Notes: generated by a model not told the origin, from the sequence alone. A stretch of 64,000 bases of DNA from Stutzerimonas nosocomialis (GCF_005876855.1 NZ_QLAE01000008.1:96762-160761), one strand, 5' to 3'; positions 1 through 9,809 are shown, numbered from the stretch's first letter. A program made the numbers and translations.

Positions 1-215
1 CCGCTTTTTTTCGTTTCAAGCCCCTCCTGCCTTTTCCCGTCATGTTTTGTGCTGTTCGTCCTGTGCGCGATGTTTATTTCGCGCGCTGCCGCACTTCGTT
101 TTCTTTGCAATGTCTTTACGCTTCCGGGCGCAGCGTGCGGTAGCCATGGTTCCGGAACGGCTGCTAAGCTCGAAACCTTTAAGGGCGCGTCCCTCCAGCG
201 TAATAAGGAAACAGC
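1..215. other. Upstream region of the FKBP gene
   Basis: No protein with recognisable family features was seen here. A short open frame crosses into the isomerase gene in another phase and looks like chance. No convincing -35/-10 pair could be picked. The ribosome-binding site of the next gene lies near the right edge. Confidence 0.4.
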
Positions 216-962
216 ATGAAGTTGAGACATCATCGTTTGGCGCCTGCGGTCGCTTTGGTCGGTCTGGTACTGGCCGGCTGCGATTCTCAGACCAGTGTCA
301 AACTGGACACTCCCGCGCAGAAGGCTTCCTACGGGATCGGTCTGAACATGGGCAAGAGCCTTTCGCAGGAGGGCATGGATGATCTCGATTCCAAGGCTGT
401 TGCCCAGGGCATCGAAGACGCCATCGCCAAGAAGGACCAGCGCATCACCGACGAAGAGCTGATGGAAGCCTTCACCTACCTGCAGACGCGCGCGGAAGAG
501 CGCATGGCTGCGATGAACAAGGAAGCCGCCGAAGCGGGTCGCAAGTTCCTCGAGGAAAACGGCAAGCGCGACGGCGTGATCACCACCGAATCCGGCTTGC
601 AGTACGAAGTGGTGGAGAAGGCCGAAGGCCCTCAGCCGACCGCTGACGACGTGGTCACCGTGCACTACGAAGGTCGTCTGACCGACGGCACCGTGTTCGA
701 CTCCTCGATCAAGCGCGGCAGCCCGATCGATCTGCCGGTCGGCGGCGTGATCCCGGGCTGGGTCGAAGGCCTGCAGCTGATGCATGTCGGTGAGAAGTAC
801 AAGCTCTACATCCCGAGCGAGCTGGCCTATGGCGAGCAGAGCCCGAGCCCGATGATTCCGGCCAACTCGGTGCTGGTGTTCGACCTGGAGCTGCTCGGCA
901 TCCAGGGTCAGGACGGCGACGAGTCGGCTGATCAGGAAGAAGAGGCGCCTGCCGCGCAGTAA
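216..962 (+). CDS. fklB: FKBP-type peptidyl-prolyl isomerase, lipoprotein
   Basis: Peptidyl-prolyl cis-trans isomerase of the FkpA/Mip/FklB group, expected in the cell envelope as a folding chaperone. The 248-residue product starts with a lipoprotein signal (lipobox LAGC, Cys22). Residues about 30-115 form the helical FKBP_N dimerisation region, and about 120-228 the FKBP domain, with [16 protein letters not shown] and the GWVEGLQLM and [13 protein letters not shown] segments. An acidic tail follows. Asp follows the lipid-attachment Cys, a position that favours inner-membrane retention in enterobacteria; whether that holds here is unknown. The start has a purine-rich site (aaggaa) about 8 bases upstream. 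Monocistronic, closed by a hairpin terminator. The family is certain; the choice between fklB and fkpA/mip names is loose. Confidence 0.9.
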   Translation: MKLRHHRLAPAVALVGLVLAGCDSQTSVKLDTPAQKASYGIGLNMGKSLSQEGMDDLDSKAVAQGIEDAIAKKDQRITDEELMEAFTYLQTRAEERMAAMNKEAAEAGRKFLEENGKRDGVITTESGLQYEVVEKAEGPQPTADDVVTVHYEGRLTDGTVFDSSIKRGSPIDLPVGGVIPGWVEGLQLMHVGEKYKLYIPSELAYGEQSPSPMIPANSVLVFDLELLGIQGQDGDESADQEEEAPAAQ

Positions 963-981
963 TCGCCTCGGCATCGCCCCG

Positions 982-1010
982 GCGCCCCGCTTATGCGGGG
1001 CGCTTCGTTT
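982..1010 (+). terminator. Rho-independent terminator after the FKBP gene
   Basis: Perfect 9-bp stem GCGCCCCGC / GCGGGGCGC with a TTAT loop, followed by TTCGTTT. It starts about 20 bases after the stop codon. Confidence 0.8.
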
Positions 1011-1027
1011 GTGGCAATCGATTCCGC

Positions 1028-1065
1028 CCAATAAAAAGCCCCGGCATGCCGGGGCTTTTTATTGG
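1028..1065. terminator. Bidirectional terminator between the FKBP gene and suhB
   Basis: A perfect palindrome of 38 bases: a GCCCCGG/CCGGGGC stem flanked by an A-tract on the left and a T-tract on the right, so it can end transcription from both sides. It lies 13 bases beyond the suhB stop codon and behind the terminator of the FKBP gene. Confidence 0.85.
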
Positions 1066-1078
1066 CTTGTCGCTTGTC

Positions 1079-1894
1079 TCAGCGCTTGAGCGACGGCGTC
1101 AGGTGCGGCTGGATGGCCGTCAGGACGGCCTTGAAGCACTTGGTGTTGCCCGCGACGATCTGGCCTTTCTCGAGGAAGTCGTGGCCGCCGTTGAAGTCGC
1201 TGACCAGGCCGCCGGCTTCCTGGATGAGCAGGGCGCCCGCTGCCATGTCCCATTCCGACAGGCCGAACTCCCAGAACGCGTCGTAGCGACCGGCGGCGAC
1301 GTAGGCCAGGTCCAGGCTGGCTGCACCGGCGCGGCGCAGGCCGGCGGTCTGGCCCACCAGGCTGCGGAACATGTTCAGGTAGCTGTCGAGGTTGTCCATC
1401 TGCCCGTCGCGGAACGGGAAGCCGGTGCCGAGCAGGGCGCCTTCGAGGCTCTTGCGGCTGCTCACGCGCAGGCGGCGGCCGTTGAGCGCCGCCCCACGGC
1501 CGCGGCTGGCGGTGAATTCTTCCTGGCGGATCGGGTCGAGCACCACGGCGTGCTCCAGGCGTCCGCGATACTTGCAGGCGATGCTCACCGCGAAGTGCGG
1601 CACGCCCCGTACGAAGTTGGTGGTGCCGTCGAGCGGGTCGATGATCCAGAGGTAGTCGGTGCCTTCGCCGCTGCCTTCGCTCAGGCCGCTTTCTTCGCCG
1701 AGGATGCCGTGATTCGGGTAGGCCTTGCGCAGCGCGTTGACGATGCTCTGCTCTGCGGCGCGGTCGATTTCGGTGACGTAGTCCTTCGCTTCTTTCTCGT
1801 TGACCGAGATCACGTCCAGGCGCTCGATGGAACGAAGAATCAGTTCGCCGGCGCCGCGGGCGGCGCGCAGCGCGATATTCAGCATGGGCTGCAT
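1079..1894 (-). CDS. suhB: Inositol-1-monophosphatase family protein SuhB
   Basis: Mg-dependent phosphatase of the inositol monophosphatase family. SuhB is also known as a ribosomal RNA antitermination factor in enterobacteria and as a virulence regulator in Pseudomonas aeruginosa. The 271-residue product carries the family metal motifs: GEESG (residues 66-70), DPLDGTT (86-92) and the C-terminal WDMAAGALLIQEAGG. The frame is open another 60 bases upstream, but the start at 1894 (MQPMLNIALR) gives the length and N terminus I recall for pseudomonad SuhB. A TAGAAT -10-like hexamer lies at 1930-1935 on this strand without a clear -35. Divergent from trmJ. Confidence 0.93.
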   Translation of the reverse strand: MQPMLNIALRAARGAGELILRSIERLDVISVNEKEAKDYVTEIDRAAEQSIVNALRKAYPNHGILGEESGLSEGSGEGTDYLWIIDPLDGTTNFVRGVPHFAVSIACKYRGRLEHAVVLDPIRQEEFTASRGRGAALNGRRLRVSSRKSLEGALLGTGFPFRDGQMDNLDSYLNMFRSLVGQTAGLRRAGAASLDLAYVAAGRYDAFWEFGLSEWDMAAGALLIQEAGGLVSDFNGGHDFLEKGQIVAGNTKCFKAVLTAIQPHLTPSLKR

Positions 1895-2046
1895 GGATGT
1901 GTTTACCTGGTCGTTAAAGAAAGCCGGCAATTCTAGCAGAAAGCGTTGATTCATGAAGCCTGGCTGTGGCAGCGAATCGGGCTCGTGGCGCAGGCCGACG
2001 GCGTTCCTGTAAGCTTTCGTTTCTTTTTTGCTTCGAGACTTTGCAC

Positions 2047-2820
2047 TTGCTTGGGAATATACGCGTGGTACTGGTCAACACCAGTCACCCGGGCAACATC
2101 GGCGGCGCTGCCCGCGCCATGAAAAACATGGGGCTGAGCAAGCTGGTCCTGGTCGATCCGATGGACTTCCCCAGCTCGGATGCCATTGCCCGTGCCTCGG
2201 GTGCGACCGATATCCTGGATGCCGCCCAGGTGGTCGGGACGCTGGAGGAGGCGCTGGTGGGCTGCACCGTCGCGCTGGGGACGAGCGCCCGGGATCGTCG
2301 CATACCCTGGCCGCTGGTCGATCCGCGCGAATGCGCGTCGCTCTGTCTCGATCAGGTCGCGGCAGGTGGCGAGGTGGCGCTGGTGTTCGGTCGCGAGTAT
2401 GCCGGGCTGACCAACGAAGAACTGCAGCGCTGCCAGTACCATGTGCATATTCCATCGGACCCGGAGTTCGCCTCGCTCAACCTCGCGGCGGCCGTCCAGG
2501 TGCTGGTCTATGAAGTCCGTATGGCCTGGCTGGCGGCCCAGGGGCAGCCGACCAAGATGGAAAAGCTGGAAACGACGGCGATTCTCGATACCAAGCCTGT
2601 GACCAGCGAAGAGCTCGAGCTCTATTACGGGCATCTGGAACATACGTTGGTGGAGATCGGCTTTCTCGATCCGGAAAAGCCGCGCCACCTGATGCCGCGG
2701 TTGCGTCGGCTCTATGGCCGCAGCGGCATCACCAAGCTTGAAATGAACATCCTGCGGGGCATTCTCACCGAGACGCAGAAGGCTGCTCGCGGCGAACCCC
2801 ACAAGCGGAGAAAGGATTGA
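2047..2820 (+). CDS. trmJ: tRNA (cytidine/uridine-2'-O-)-methyltransferase TrmJ
   Basis: SPOUT-class SAM-dependent enzyme that 2'-O-methylates nucleotide 32 of several tRNAs. Family motifs are [19 protein letters not shown] near the N terminus, [14 protein letters not shown] in the middle, and [19 protein letters not shown], which forms the knotted cofactor site. The frame is open from 1966, but the preceding residues look unrelated to the family. A TTG at 2047 gives [12 protein letters not shown] and a 257-residue protein, the usual length in Pseudomonas, so I use that start even though the ribosome-binding site is weak. The stop codon overlaps the cysE start by one base (TGATG), suggesting translational coupling. 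Confidence 0.9.
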   Translation: MLGNIRVVLVNTSHPGNIGGAARAMKNMGLSKLVLVDPMDFPSSDAIARASGATDILDAAQVVGTLEEALVGCTVALGTSARDRRIPWPLVDPRECASLCLDQVAAGGEVALVFGREYAGLTNEELQRCQYHVHIPSDPEFASLNLAAAVQVLVYEVRMAWLAAQGQPTKMEKLETTAILDTKPVTSEELELYYGHLEHTLVEIGFLDPEKPRHLMPRLRRLYGRSGITKLEMNILRGILTETQKAARGEPHKRRKD

Positions 2821-3596
2821 TGTTCGAACGCATGCGCGAAGACATCCAGAGCGTATTCCATCGCGATCCGGCGGCGCGTAACGCCTTCGAGGTGCTGACC
2901 TGCTACCCGGGGTTGCATGCGATCTGGATTCACCGCCTGGCTCACTGGCTGTGGAGCAACGGTTTCAAGTGGCTGGGGCGGATGTTCTCCAATCTGGGAC
3001 GCTGGCTGACCGGCATCGAGATTCATCCGGGTGCCCGCATCGGTCGCCGCTTCTTCATCGATCACGGTCTGGGCATCGTCATTGGCGAGACGGCGGAAAT
3101 CGGCAACGACGTGACCATCTACCAGGGCGTCACCCTTGGCGGCACGAGCTGGAACAAGGGCAAGCGTCACCCCACGCTGGAGGACGGCGTGGTGGTGGGT
3201 GCCGGCGCCAAGGTGCTCGGTCCCTTTACCGTGGGCGCCGGAGCGAAGATCGGTTCCAACGCAGTGGTCACCAAGGCGGTGCCGGCGGGCGCGACGGCAG
3301 TCGGTATTCCCGGGCGCATCATCGTCAAGTCCGACGACGAACAGGAGGCGCGCCGCAAGGCGATTGCCGAGAAGATCGGATTCGACGCCTACGGGGTCAC
3401 CCAGGACATGCCCGATCCCGTCGCGCGGGCGATCGGCCAGCTGCTGGATCATGTCCAGGCGGTGGAAGAGCGGCTCGAGGGCATGTGCGGCGCGCTGAAG
3501 GCGCTCGGCAGCGACTATTGCGCCAAGGAGCTGCCGGCCTTGCGCGAGGAAGACTTCGCCGAAGTGAAGGATCAGGGATCAGACGGCAAAGCTTGA
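2820..3596 (+). CDS. cysE: Serine O-acetyltransferase (isc-linked)
   Basis: Transfers acetyl from acetyl-CoA to L-serine, giving O-acetylserine for cysteine synthesis. Cysteine is the sulfur donor for IscS, encoded just downstream. The 258-residue product has a short helical N terminus, then the left-handed beta-helix with hexapeptide repeats from about residue 60 to 175. The segment [18 protein letters not shown] is typical of the family. The C-terminal part (about 180-258) is acidic and helical. Its start overlaps the trmJ stop. A second, differently built serine acetyltransferase is encoded at 19319-20113. A gap of 137 bases holding the iscR promoter separates this gene from iscR. Confidence 0.93.
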   Translation: MFERMREDIQSVFHRDPAARNAFEVLTCYPGLHAIWIHRLAHWLWSNGFKWLGRMFSNLGRWLTGIEIHPGARIGRRFFIDHGLGIVIGETAEIGNDVTIYQGVTLGGTSWNKGKRHPTLEDGVVVGAGAKVLGPFTVGAGAKIGSNAVVTKAVPAGATAVGIPGRIIVKSDDEQEARRKAIAEKIGFDAYGVTQDMPDPVARAIGQLLDHVQAVEERLEGMCGALKALGSDYCAKELPALREEDFAEVKDQGSDGKA

Positions 3597-3642
3597 TGTA
3601 TCATGGGCGGCTGTCGGTCCTGGCTGTGCATCCGTCCTGGTA

Positions 3643-3667
3643 AAGACCTAGTAATTCAATAGGTCTT
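3643..3667. promoter_or_regulatory. Inverted repeat just upstream of the iscR promoter
   Basis: Perfect 8-bp arms AAGACCTA and TAGGTCTT around a 9-base spacer, abutting the IscR type 1-like site. It fits the IscR type 2 consensus only at the outer CC/GG, so it may be a second IscR site or bind another regulator. Confidence 0.5.
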
Positions 3668-3700
3668 ATAGTTGATATAAATACTCGGAAATAGCATAAT
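3668..3700 (+). promoter_or_regulatory. iscR promoter with IscR type 1-like operator
   Basis: -35 TTGATA at 3672-3677 and -10 CATAAT at 3695-3700, with 17 bases between. The 25 bases at 3668-3692 match the E. coli type 1 IscR consensus as I remember it at about 19 positions (ATAGTTGA near the left end, ACTCGG near the right) and cover the -35. This fits autorepression by [2Fe-2S]-IscR. The site assignment is inference from sequence only. Confidence 0.7.
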
Positions 3701-3733
3701 TGCACCACGACCGTAATGCTTTGGTGCAAGCCG

Positions 3734-4225
3734 ATGCGATTGACTACTAAAGGCCGCTATGCCGTAACCGCGATGCTCGATCTGGCGCTGCATGCCCAGC
3801 GCGGACCGGTTTCGCTGGCCGATATCTCCGAGCGACAGGGTATTTCCCTGTCCTATCTCGAACAGCTATTTGCCAAGCTGCGCCGTGGCAGTCTGGTCAC
3901 CAGTGTGCGAGGGCCGGGGGGCGGCTATCAGCTGTCCCGGTCGATGTCCGGCATCCAGGTGGCGGAAGTGATCGATGCAGTCAACGAATCCGTCGATGCT
4001 ACCCGCTGTCAGGGGCTCGGCGATTGTCATTCCGGCGATACCTGCCTGACCCACCATTTGTGGTGCGATCTGAGCCAGCAGATCCACGAGTTTCTCAGTG
4101 GTATCAGTCTGGCCGACCTCGTGCAGCGCCGTGAGGTGCAGGAGGTCGCCATGCGGCAGGACCTGCGCCGCGCGAACGGCCACGCACCGCAACTGGATAA
4201 GATCGAAACGTCCGCCATCGAGTGA
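3734..4225 (+). CDS. iscR: Fe-S cluster-sensing transcriptional regulator IscR
   Basis: Rrf2-family winged-helix regulator that senses [2Fe-2S] status and controls the isc operon. The 163-residue product has the winged helix at 1-75 ([20 protein letters not shown]) and the cluster ligands Cys92, Cys98, Cys104 and His107, all at E. coli numbering. An in-frame ATG lies six codons upstream, but 3734 matches the family N terminus and length. First gene of the isc operon. Confidence 0.96.
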   Translation: MRLTTKGRYAVTAMLDLALHAQRGPVSLADISERQGISLSYLEQLFAKLRRGSLVTSVRGPGGGYQLSRSMSGIQVAEVIDAVNESVDATRCQGLGDCHSGDTCLTHHLWCDLSQQIHEFLSGISLADLVQRREVQEVAMRQDLRRANGHAPQLDKIETSAIE

Positions 4226-4255
4226 GACGGGCGATCGCCTGATTAGGAGCATCTG

Positions 4256-5470
4256 ATGAAATTACCGATTTATCTCGACTATTCCGCTACCACACCGGTA
4301 GATCCGCGCGTCGCTGAAAAAATGATCGAATGCCTGACCCAGGAAGGCAATTTCGGCAACCCGGCCTCGCGTTCCCACGCCTTCGGCTGGCGCGCTGAAG
4401 AAGCCGCCGAGAATGCCCGCCGGCAGGTGGCCGATCTGGTCAACGCCGACCCGCGCGAAATCGTCTGGACCTCCGGTGCCACCGAGTCCGACAACCTGGC
4501 GATCAAGGGTGTCGCGCATTTCTATGCCTCCAAGGGCAAGCACATCATCACCACCAAGATCGAGCACAAGGCGGTCCTGGATACGGCCCGTCAGCTGGAG
4601 CGTGAAGGCTTCGAAGTGACCTATCTCGAGCCCGGCGAAGACGGCATCGTCACGCCGGCCATGGTCGAGGCGGCGCTGCGCGAGGACACCATTCTGGTCT
4701 CGGTGATGCACGTCAACAACGAGATCGGCACCATCAACGACATCGCCGCGATCGGTGAACTGACGCGCTCCAAGGGCGTGCTGTTCCATGTCGACGCCGC
4801 GCAGTCGACCGGCAAGGTCGAAATCGACCTGGACAAGATGAAGGTCGACCTGATGTCGTTCTCGGCGCACAAGACCTACGGCCCCAAGGGCGTCGGCGCC
4901 CTCTACGTTCGCCGCAAGCCGCGCGTGCGCATCGAAGCGCAGATGCATGGTGGCGGCCACGAGCGGGGCATGCGTTCGGGCACCCTCGCGACCCATCAGC
5001 TGGTCGGCATGGGTGAGGCCTTCCGCCTCGCCAAGCTGGAAATGGCCGAGGAAAACGAGCGCATCCGCGCGCTGCGTGATCGCTTCTTCAAGCAGGTCGA
5101 GCACCTCGAAGAGCTGTACGTCAACGGCAGCATGACCGCCCGTGTTCCGCACAACCTGAACCTGAGCTTCAACTACGTGGAAGGCGAGTCGCTGATCATG
5201 GCGCTCAAGGATCTGGCGGTTTCGTCCGGTTCGGCCTGTACCTCGGCCTCGCTGGAGCCGTCCTACGTGCTGCGCGCGCTGGGCCGCAACGACGAGTTGG
5301 CGCACAGCTCGATCCGCTTCACCTTCGGTCGTTTCACCACCGAGGAAGAGGTCGATTACGCCGCACAGAAGATCAGCGAGGCGGTGAACAAGCTGCGCGA
5401 GCTTTCACCCCTGTGGGACATGTTCAAAGACGGCGTCGACATTTCCAAGGTCGAGTGGCAAGCCCACTGA
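4256..5470 (+). CDS. iscS: Cysteine desulfurase IscS
   Basis: PLP enzyme that removes sulfur from L-cysteine and passes it as persulfide to IscU, tRNA thiolation and other pathways. The 404-residue length equals the E. coli enzyme. The PLP lysine is Lys206 in [12 protein letters not shown] and the persulfide cysteine is Cys328 in [14 protein letters not shown]. The ribosome-binding site TAGGAG (4244-4249) lies 6 bases upstream of the ATG. Second gene of the operon, 30 bases after iscR. Confidence 0.97.
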   Translation: MKLPIYLDYSATTPVDPRVAEKMIECLTQEGNFGNPASRSHAFGWRAEEAAENARRQVADLVNADPREIVWTSGATESDNLAIKGVAHFYASKGKHIITTKIEHKAVLDTARQLEREGFEVTYLEPGEDGIVTPAMVEAALREDTILVSVMHVNNEIGTINDIAAIGELTRSKGVLFHVDAAQSTGKVEIDLDKMKVDLMSFSAHKTYGPKGVGALYVRRKPRVRIEAQMHGGGHERGMRSGTLATHQLVGMGEAFRLAKLEMAEENERIRALRDRFFKQVEHLEELYVNGSMTARVPHNLNLSFNYVEGESLIMALKDLAVSSGSACTSASLEPSYVLRALGRNDELAHSSIRFTFGRFTTEEEVDYAAQKISEAVNKLRELSPLWDMFKDGVDISKVEWQAH

Positions 5471-5518
5471 TCCCTCCTGTCGCGAAGCCGCATCGCCTGA
5501 ATTAAAGAGGATTGCACC

Positions 5519-5905
5519 ATGGCATACAGTGAAAAGGTCATCGACCACTACGAGAACCCGCGCAACGTCGGCAAGTTCGACGCCGAGGACCCGAGCATCG
5601 GCACCGGCATGGTCGGCGCGCCCGCCTGTGGCGACGTGATGCGCCTGCAGATCAAGGTCAACGAGCAGGGCATCATCGAAGACGCCAAGTTCAAGACCTA
5701 CGGCTGCGGTTCGGCGATCGCGTCCAGCTCTCTGGCCACCGAGTGGATGAAGGGCAAGACGCTGGAAGAGGCCGAAACCATCAAGAACACCCAGTTGGCC
5801 GAAGAGCTGGCGCTGCCGCCGGTGAAGATCCACTGCTCGGTGCTCGCCGAAGATGCGATCAAGGCGGCGGTTCGCGATTACCGTGAGAAGAAAGGGCTGC
5901 TCTGA
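5519..5905 (+). CDS. iscU: Fe-S cluster assembly scaffold IscU
   Basis: Scaffold on which [2Fe-2S] clusters are built before transfer by HscA/HscB. The 128-residue product has all ligand positions: Cys37, Asp39, Cys63, His105 and Cys106, plus the HscA-recognition motif LPPVK at 99-103. A purine-rich ribosome-binding site (aaagagga) precedes the ATG. Lies between iscS and iscA. Confidence 0.97.
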   Translation: MAYSEKVIDHYENPRNVGKFDAEDPSIGTGMVGAPACGDVMRLQIKVNEQGIIEDAKFKTYGCGSAIASSSLATEWMKGKTLEEAETIKNTQLAEELALPPVKIHCSVLAEDAIKAAVRDYREKKGLL

Positions 5906-5916
5906 AGGAGGTCTAG

Positions 5917-6240
5917 ATGGCTATCACCATGACACCCGCCGCGGCCCAGCACATCCGTCGCTCCCTGGAGGGGCGCGGGCGGGGCGAGGGTATTCGCCTG
6001 GGTGTGCGCACCACGGGTTGTTCGGGGCTGGCCTATGTTCTGGAGTTCGTCGACGAGACGGCTGCCGAGGACAAGGTATTCGAGAACCACGGTGTGAAGG
6101 TCATCATCGATCCCAAGAGCCTGGTCTATCTCGACGGCACCGAGCTCGATTTCGTGCGCGAGGGCTTGAACGAAGGCTTCAAGTTCAATAACCCGAACGT
6201 ACGCGGCGAATGCGGTTGCGGCGAAAGCTTCAATATCTGA
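5917..6240 (+). CDS. iscA: Fe-S assembly A-type carrier IscA
   Basis: A-type carrier that moves clusters from the scaffold to target proteins. At 107 residues it has the three conserved cysteines Cys35, Cys99 and Cys101 (ECGCGESF end motif). It starts 11 bases after iscU behind AAGGAGG, one of the best ribosome-binding sites in the operon. Confidence 0.97.
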   Translation: MAITMTPAAAQHIRRSLEGRGRGEGIRLGVRTTGCSGLAYVLEFVDETAAEDKVFENHGVKVIIDPKSLVYLDGTELDFVREGLNEGFKFNNPNVRGECGCGESFNI

Positions 6241-6247
6241 GGTTGCT

Positions 6248-6769
6248 GTGGGTAATCCCTGTCATTTTGCGCTGTTCGACCTGCAGCCGGCCTTCGAGCT
6301 CGATCTGGAAAAGCTCTCGGCGCGTTACCGGGAGCTGGCTCGCACGGTCCATCCGGATCGTTTCGCCGATGCCGGCGAGCGCGAACAGCGTCAGGCGATC
6401 GAACAGTCCGCCAATCTCAATGAGGCGTATCAGGTGTTGCGCAGCCCTACTCGGCGAGCGCGTTACCTGCTGACGCTGCGCGGTCATGACATGCCGCTCG
6501 AGGCGACCGTCCAGGACCCCGAGTTTCTGATGCAGCAGATGCAGTGGCGCGAAGAGCTCGAGGAGCTGCAGGACAGCGCCGATCTCGACGGGGTTGCCGC
6601 GTTCAAGTCGCGCCTCAAGCGTGCTCAGCAGCAGCTCAACGACGCGTTTGCCCGGTGCTGGCAGGACCAGCAGGCTCACCACGAGGCCGAGCGCCTGGTG
6701 CGTCGCATGCAGTTTCTCGACAAGCTGTCCCATGAAGTGCGCCAGTTGGAAGAGCGCCTCGACGATTAA
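6248..6769 (+). CDS. hscB: Co-chaperone HscB (J-protein)
   Basis: J-domain protein that presents IscU to HscA and stimulates its ATPase. The 173-residue product has the J domain at about 1-75 with the HPD tripeptide at 35-37, then a helical IscU-binding domain. Translation starts at a GTG (6248), 7 bases after iscA. The N terminus ([15 protein letters not shown]) fits the family. Confidence 0.95.
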   Translation: MGNPCHFALFDLQPAFELDLEKLSARYRELARTVHPDRFADAGEREQRQAIEQSANLNEAYQVLRSPTRRARYLLTLRGHDMPLEATVQDPEFLMQQMQWREELEELQDSADLDGVAAFKSRLKRAQQQLNDAFARCWQDQQAHHEAERLVRRMQFLDKLSHEVRQLEERLDD

Positions 6770-6811
6770 CCTCGCGCTGCGCCTCGGCGTCGCGCCCGAC
6801 ATCAGACAGAC

Positions 6812-8674
6812 ATGGCCTTACTCCAGATAGCCGAACCCGGGCAAAGCCCCCAGCCACACCAGCGTCGCCTGGCGGTCGGGATTGACCTGGGCACCACCAA
6901 TTCCCTCGTCGCTGCCTTGCGCAGCGGGATCACCGCGCCGTTGCCCGATGAAAACGGCGACGTCATCCTGCCATCTGCCGTTCGCTATACGCAGGCGTCG
7001 GTCATCGTGGGGCGGGAGGCCAAGTCGGCCGCCGCGAGCGATCCGCTCAACACCATCCTGTCGGTCAAGCGGTTGATGGGGCGCGGCATCAAGGATGTCA
7101 TCCAGCTGGGTGAGCAGCTTCCCTATCGCTTCAGCGAAGGGCAATCGCAAATGCCCTTCATCGAAACCGTGCAGGGACCCAAGAGCCCGGTCGAAGTGTC
7201 CGCCGAAATCCTGCGCAGCCTGCGCGAGCGTGCCGAGGCGGCGTTGGGTGGAGAGCTCGTCGGGGCGGTCATCACGGTGCCGGCGTACTTCGACGACGCG
7301 CAGCGCCAGGCCACCAAGGATGCGGCGCGGCTGGCCGGCGTGAGCGTGCTGCGGTTGCTCAACGAGCCGACTGCCGCGGCTGTCGCCTACGGGCTCGACC
7401 GCCAGGCCGAAGGGCTCGTGGCGATTTACGACCTGGGCGGCGGCACCTTCGACATTTCCATTCTGCGCCTGTCCAAGGGCGTGTTCGAAGTGCTGGCCAC
7501 GGGCGGCGATACCGCCCTTGGCGGCGATGATTTCGACCATGCGCTGGCGGCCTGGATTCTCCAGCAGGCCGGCCTTTCGGCGGATCTCGACCCAGGTGCC
7601 CAGCGCGCTCTGCTCAAGGTGGCCTGTGATGCCAAGGAGCGACTGAGCCAGGTCGATCAGGTGGATGTCGCCTATGCCGGCTGGCAGGGCGTGCTCAGCC
7701 GCGAGGCATTCGATGCGCTGATCGATCCGCTGATCGCCCGTAGCCTCAAGTCCTGCCGGCGGGTGGTGCGCGACTCGGGCATCGAGCTCGAAGAAATCGG
7801 TGCGGTGGTGATGGTCGGCGGCTCGACCCGCGTGCCCAGGGTGCGTGAGCAGGTTGGCGAGCTCTTCGGTCGCGAGCCGCTGACCAACATCGACCCGGAC
7901 GAAGTCGTGGCCATCGGTGCGGCGATCCAGGCCGAAACCCTGGCGGGCAACAATCGCGGTGGCGACGAGCTGCTGCTGCTGGACGTCATTCCGCTCTCGC
8001 TCGGTCTGGAAACCATGGGCGGGCTGATGGAGAAGATCATCCCGCGCAACACCACCATTCCGGTGGCTCGCGCCCAGGACTTCACCACCTACAAGGATGG
8101 CCAGACGGCCATGATGATCCACGTCCTGCAGGGCGAGCGCGAGCTGATCGCCGACTGCCGTTCGCTGGCGCGTTTCGAGCTGCGCGGCATTCCGCCGATG
8201 GTGGCCGGTGCGGCCAAGATCCGGGTGACCTTCCAGGTCGATGCCGACGGTCTGCTCAGCGTATCGGCGCGCGAGCTGGCTTCCGGCGTCGAGGCGAGCA
8301 TCCAGGTCAAGCCGTCCTACGGCCTCACCGACGGCGAAATCGCCAGGATGCTCGAAGACTCCTTCCACAAGGCTGACGAGGACATGGCGGCGCGCACCCT
8401 GCGCGAGCAGCAGGTCGACGCCCGGCGCCTGGTGGAGGCGGTCGACGCCGCGCTGCAGGCCGACGGCGAGCGCCTGCTCGACGCCGAGGAGCGTGCCGCC
8501 ATCGACGAGCAGCTCGATCAGCTGCGTGCGCTGCTGGACAGCTCGGATGTCGATTCGCTGGAGCGTCAGACCAGGCGGCTGAGCCAGATCACCGACGCTT
8601 TCGCCGCGCGGCGCATGGATACCACCGTCAAGGCCGCCCTGGCCGGACGGCGGCTGAACGAACTCGAGGATTGA
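6812..8674 (+). CDS. hscA: Hsp70-class chaperone HscA
   Basis: Specialised Hsp70 that releases the cluster from IscU in an ATP-driven cycle with HscB. The 620-residue product has a nucleotide-binding domain at about 18-385 ([12 protein letters not shown], then [16 protein letters not shown], then [13 protein letters not shown]) and a substrate-binding domain from about 390 onward. It starts 42 bases after hscB. Long open frames on the opposite strand here are codon-bias shadows. Confidence 0.97.
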   Translation: MALLQIAEPGQSPQPHQRRLAVGIDLGTTNSLVAALRSGITAPLPDENGDVILPSAVRYTQASVIVGREAKSAAASDPLNTILSVKRLMGRGIKDVIQLGEQLPYRFSEGQSQMPFIETVQGPKSPVEVSAEILRSLRERAEAALGGELVGAVITVPAYFDDAQRQATKDAARLAGVSVLRLLNEPTAAAVAYGLDRQAEGLVAIYDLGGGTFDISILRLSKGVFEVLATGGDTALGGDDFDHALAAWILQQAGLSADLDPGAQRALLKVACDAKERLSQVDQVDVAYAGWQGVLSREAFDALIDPLIARSLKSCRRVVRDSGIELEEIGAVVMVGGSTRVPRVREQVGELFGREPLTNIDPDEVVAIGAAIQAETLAGNNRGGDELLLLDVIPLSLGLETMGGLMEKIIPRNTTIPVARAQDFTTYKDGQTAMMIHVLQGERELIADCRSLARFELRGIPPMVAGAAKIRVTFQVDADGLLSVSARELASGVEASIQVKPSYGLTDGEIARMLEDSFHKADEDMAARTLREQQVDARRLVEAVDAALQADGERLLDAEERAAIDEQLDQLRALLDSSDVDSLERQTRRLSQITDAFAARRMDTTVKAALAGRRLNELED

Positions 8675-8680
8675 CCCCTG

Positions 8681-9019
8681 ATGCCCCAGATCATTTTTCT
8701 TCCCCATGCCGAGCATTGCCCCGAAGGGGCGGTAGTCGAGGCGCAGGCTGGCGAGACCGTGCTGGACGCGGCGCTGCGCAATGGCATCGATATCGAGCAT
8801 GCCTGCGAGAAATCCTGCGCCTGCACCACCTGTCATGTCGTGATTCGTGAAGGTTTCGCCTCGCTGGAGGCGTCCGACGAGCTGGAGGACGACATGCTCG
8901 ACAAGGCCTGGGGGCTGGAGCCGAGTTCGCGTCTGTCCTGCCAGGCGGTGGTGGCCGATGCGGATCTGGTGGTCGAGATCCCTCGCTACACCATCAACCA
9001 GGTTTCCGAAGGGCATTGA
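8681..9019 (+). CDS. fdx: ISC-type [2Fe-2S] ferredoxin
   Basis: Ferredoxin that supplies electrons for cluster assembly. The 112-residue product has ligand cysteines at 42, 48, 51 and 87, as in the E. coli protein, plus the extra conserved Cys46. It starts 6 bases after hscA and ends 11 bases before iscX. Confidence 0.97.
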   Translation: MPQIIFLPHAEHCPEGAVVEAQAGETVLDAALRNGIDIEHACEKSCACTTCHVVIREGFASLEASDELEDDMLDKAWGLEPSSRLSCQAVVADADLVVEIPRYTINQVSEGH

Positions 9020-9030
9020 GGAGCAGGGAT

Positions 9031-9231
9031 ATGACTCTCATGTGGGCGGACGTACAGGAAATCGCCATCCAGCTCGCCGAGCAGAAGCCGGACGTCGATC
9101 CGCGCTACGTCAACTTCGTCGAGCTGCACCGCTGGGTGACGGGCCTTCCGGAGTTCGCCGATTCGCCGCAGCGAGGCGGTGAAAAAGTGCTCGAGGCGAT
9201 TCAGGCGGCGTGGATCGAAGAAGCCGACTGA
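9031..9231 (+). CDS. iscX: Fe-S assembly protein IscX
   Basis: Small acidic protein that binds IscS and tunes cluster assembly. The 66-residue product (MTLMWADVQEIAIQLAE, then DPRYVNFVELHRWV) has the usual family length. An in-frame start 15 bases upstream would overlap fdx. The ATG at 9031 has GGAG nearby and fits the family. Last gene of the isc operon. Confidence 0.93.
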   Translation: MTLMWADVQEIAIQLAEQKPDVDPRYVNFVELHRWVTGLPEFADSPQRGGEKVLEAIQAAWIEEAD

Positions 9232-9296
9232 CGTTTCATCCGGCATGTCGGGGCGTATGCCCCGCGTTCGGCGCATGCCCTCGCATTTAACCTGAA

Positions 9297-9324
9297 CCCG
9301 CGTATAATCCGCGGGTTTAATTTT
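9297..9324 (+). promoter_or_regulatory. Hairpin with embedded -10 box upstream of ndk
   Basis: CCCGCG (9297-9302) and CGCGGG (9310-9315) flank a 7-base loop that contains TATAAT (9303-9308) and are followed by TTTAATTTT. The T-rich tail lets it act as a terminator for the isc operon, while TATAAT is a good -10 for ndk. No strong -35 was seen. A further CGGGGC/GCCCCG hairpin sits at 9249-9264 without a T-tract. Confidence 0.55.
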
Positions 9325-9356
9325 CCGCTTTAACAATCAGTATTCTGGAGCTTTTC

Positions 9357-9788
9357 ATGGCTGTCGAACGTACCCTTTCCATCATCAAGCCTGACGCCGT
9401 TTCGAAGAACGTGATCGGTGAAATCGTCACCCGTTTCGAGAAGGCTGGCCTGCGCGTCGTAGCCGCCAAGATGGTCCAGCTGTCCGAGCGCGAAGCCGGT
9501 GGCTTCTACGCCGAGCACGCGGAGCGTCCGTTCTTCAAGGATCTGGTTTCCTTCATGACCTCCGGCCCCGTGGTCGTTCAGGTGCTCGAAGGCGAGGGCG
9601 CCATCGCCAAGAACCGTGAGCTGATGGGCGCTACCGACCCGAAGAAAGCCGACGCCGGCACCATCCGCGCCGATTTCGCCGTCTCGATCGACGAGAACGC
9701 CGTGCATGGCTCCGACTCCGAAGCCTCCGCCGCGCGCGAAATCTCCTACTTCTTCGCTGCCACCGAAGTGTGTGCCCGCATTCGCTGA
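9357..9788 (+). CDS. ndk: Nucleoside diphosphate kinase
   Basis: Transfers the gamma-phosphate of ATP to nucleoside diphosphates through a phosphohistidine, balancing NTP and dNTP pools. At 143 residues it is the usual length. The active-site His117 lies in ENAVHGSDS, and the N terminus [12 protein letters not shown] is diagnostic. Its start has CTGGAG upstream. rlmN follows after 21 bases and may be cotranscribed. Confidence 0.97.
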   Translation: MAVERTLSIIKPDAVSKNVIGEIVTRFEKAGLRVVAAKMVQLSEREAGGFYAEHAERPFFKDLVSFMTSGPVVVQVLEGEGAIAKNRELMGATDPKKADAGTIRADFAVSIDENAVHGSDSEASAAREISYFFAATEVCARIR

Positions 9789-9809
9789 TCTCCGAGCGAG
9801 GGTGAATCC

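Noticed and set aside
47-382. Short frame overlapping the start of the FKBP gene
   Set aside because: Cys/Arg-rich nonsense-like product that overlaps the well-supported lipoprotein start.
6818-9016. A very long open frame antisense to hscA and fdx
   Set aside because: High GC and biased third positions keep the opposite strand free of stops. The product has no domain and overlaps strongly supported genes.
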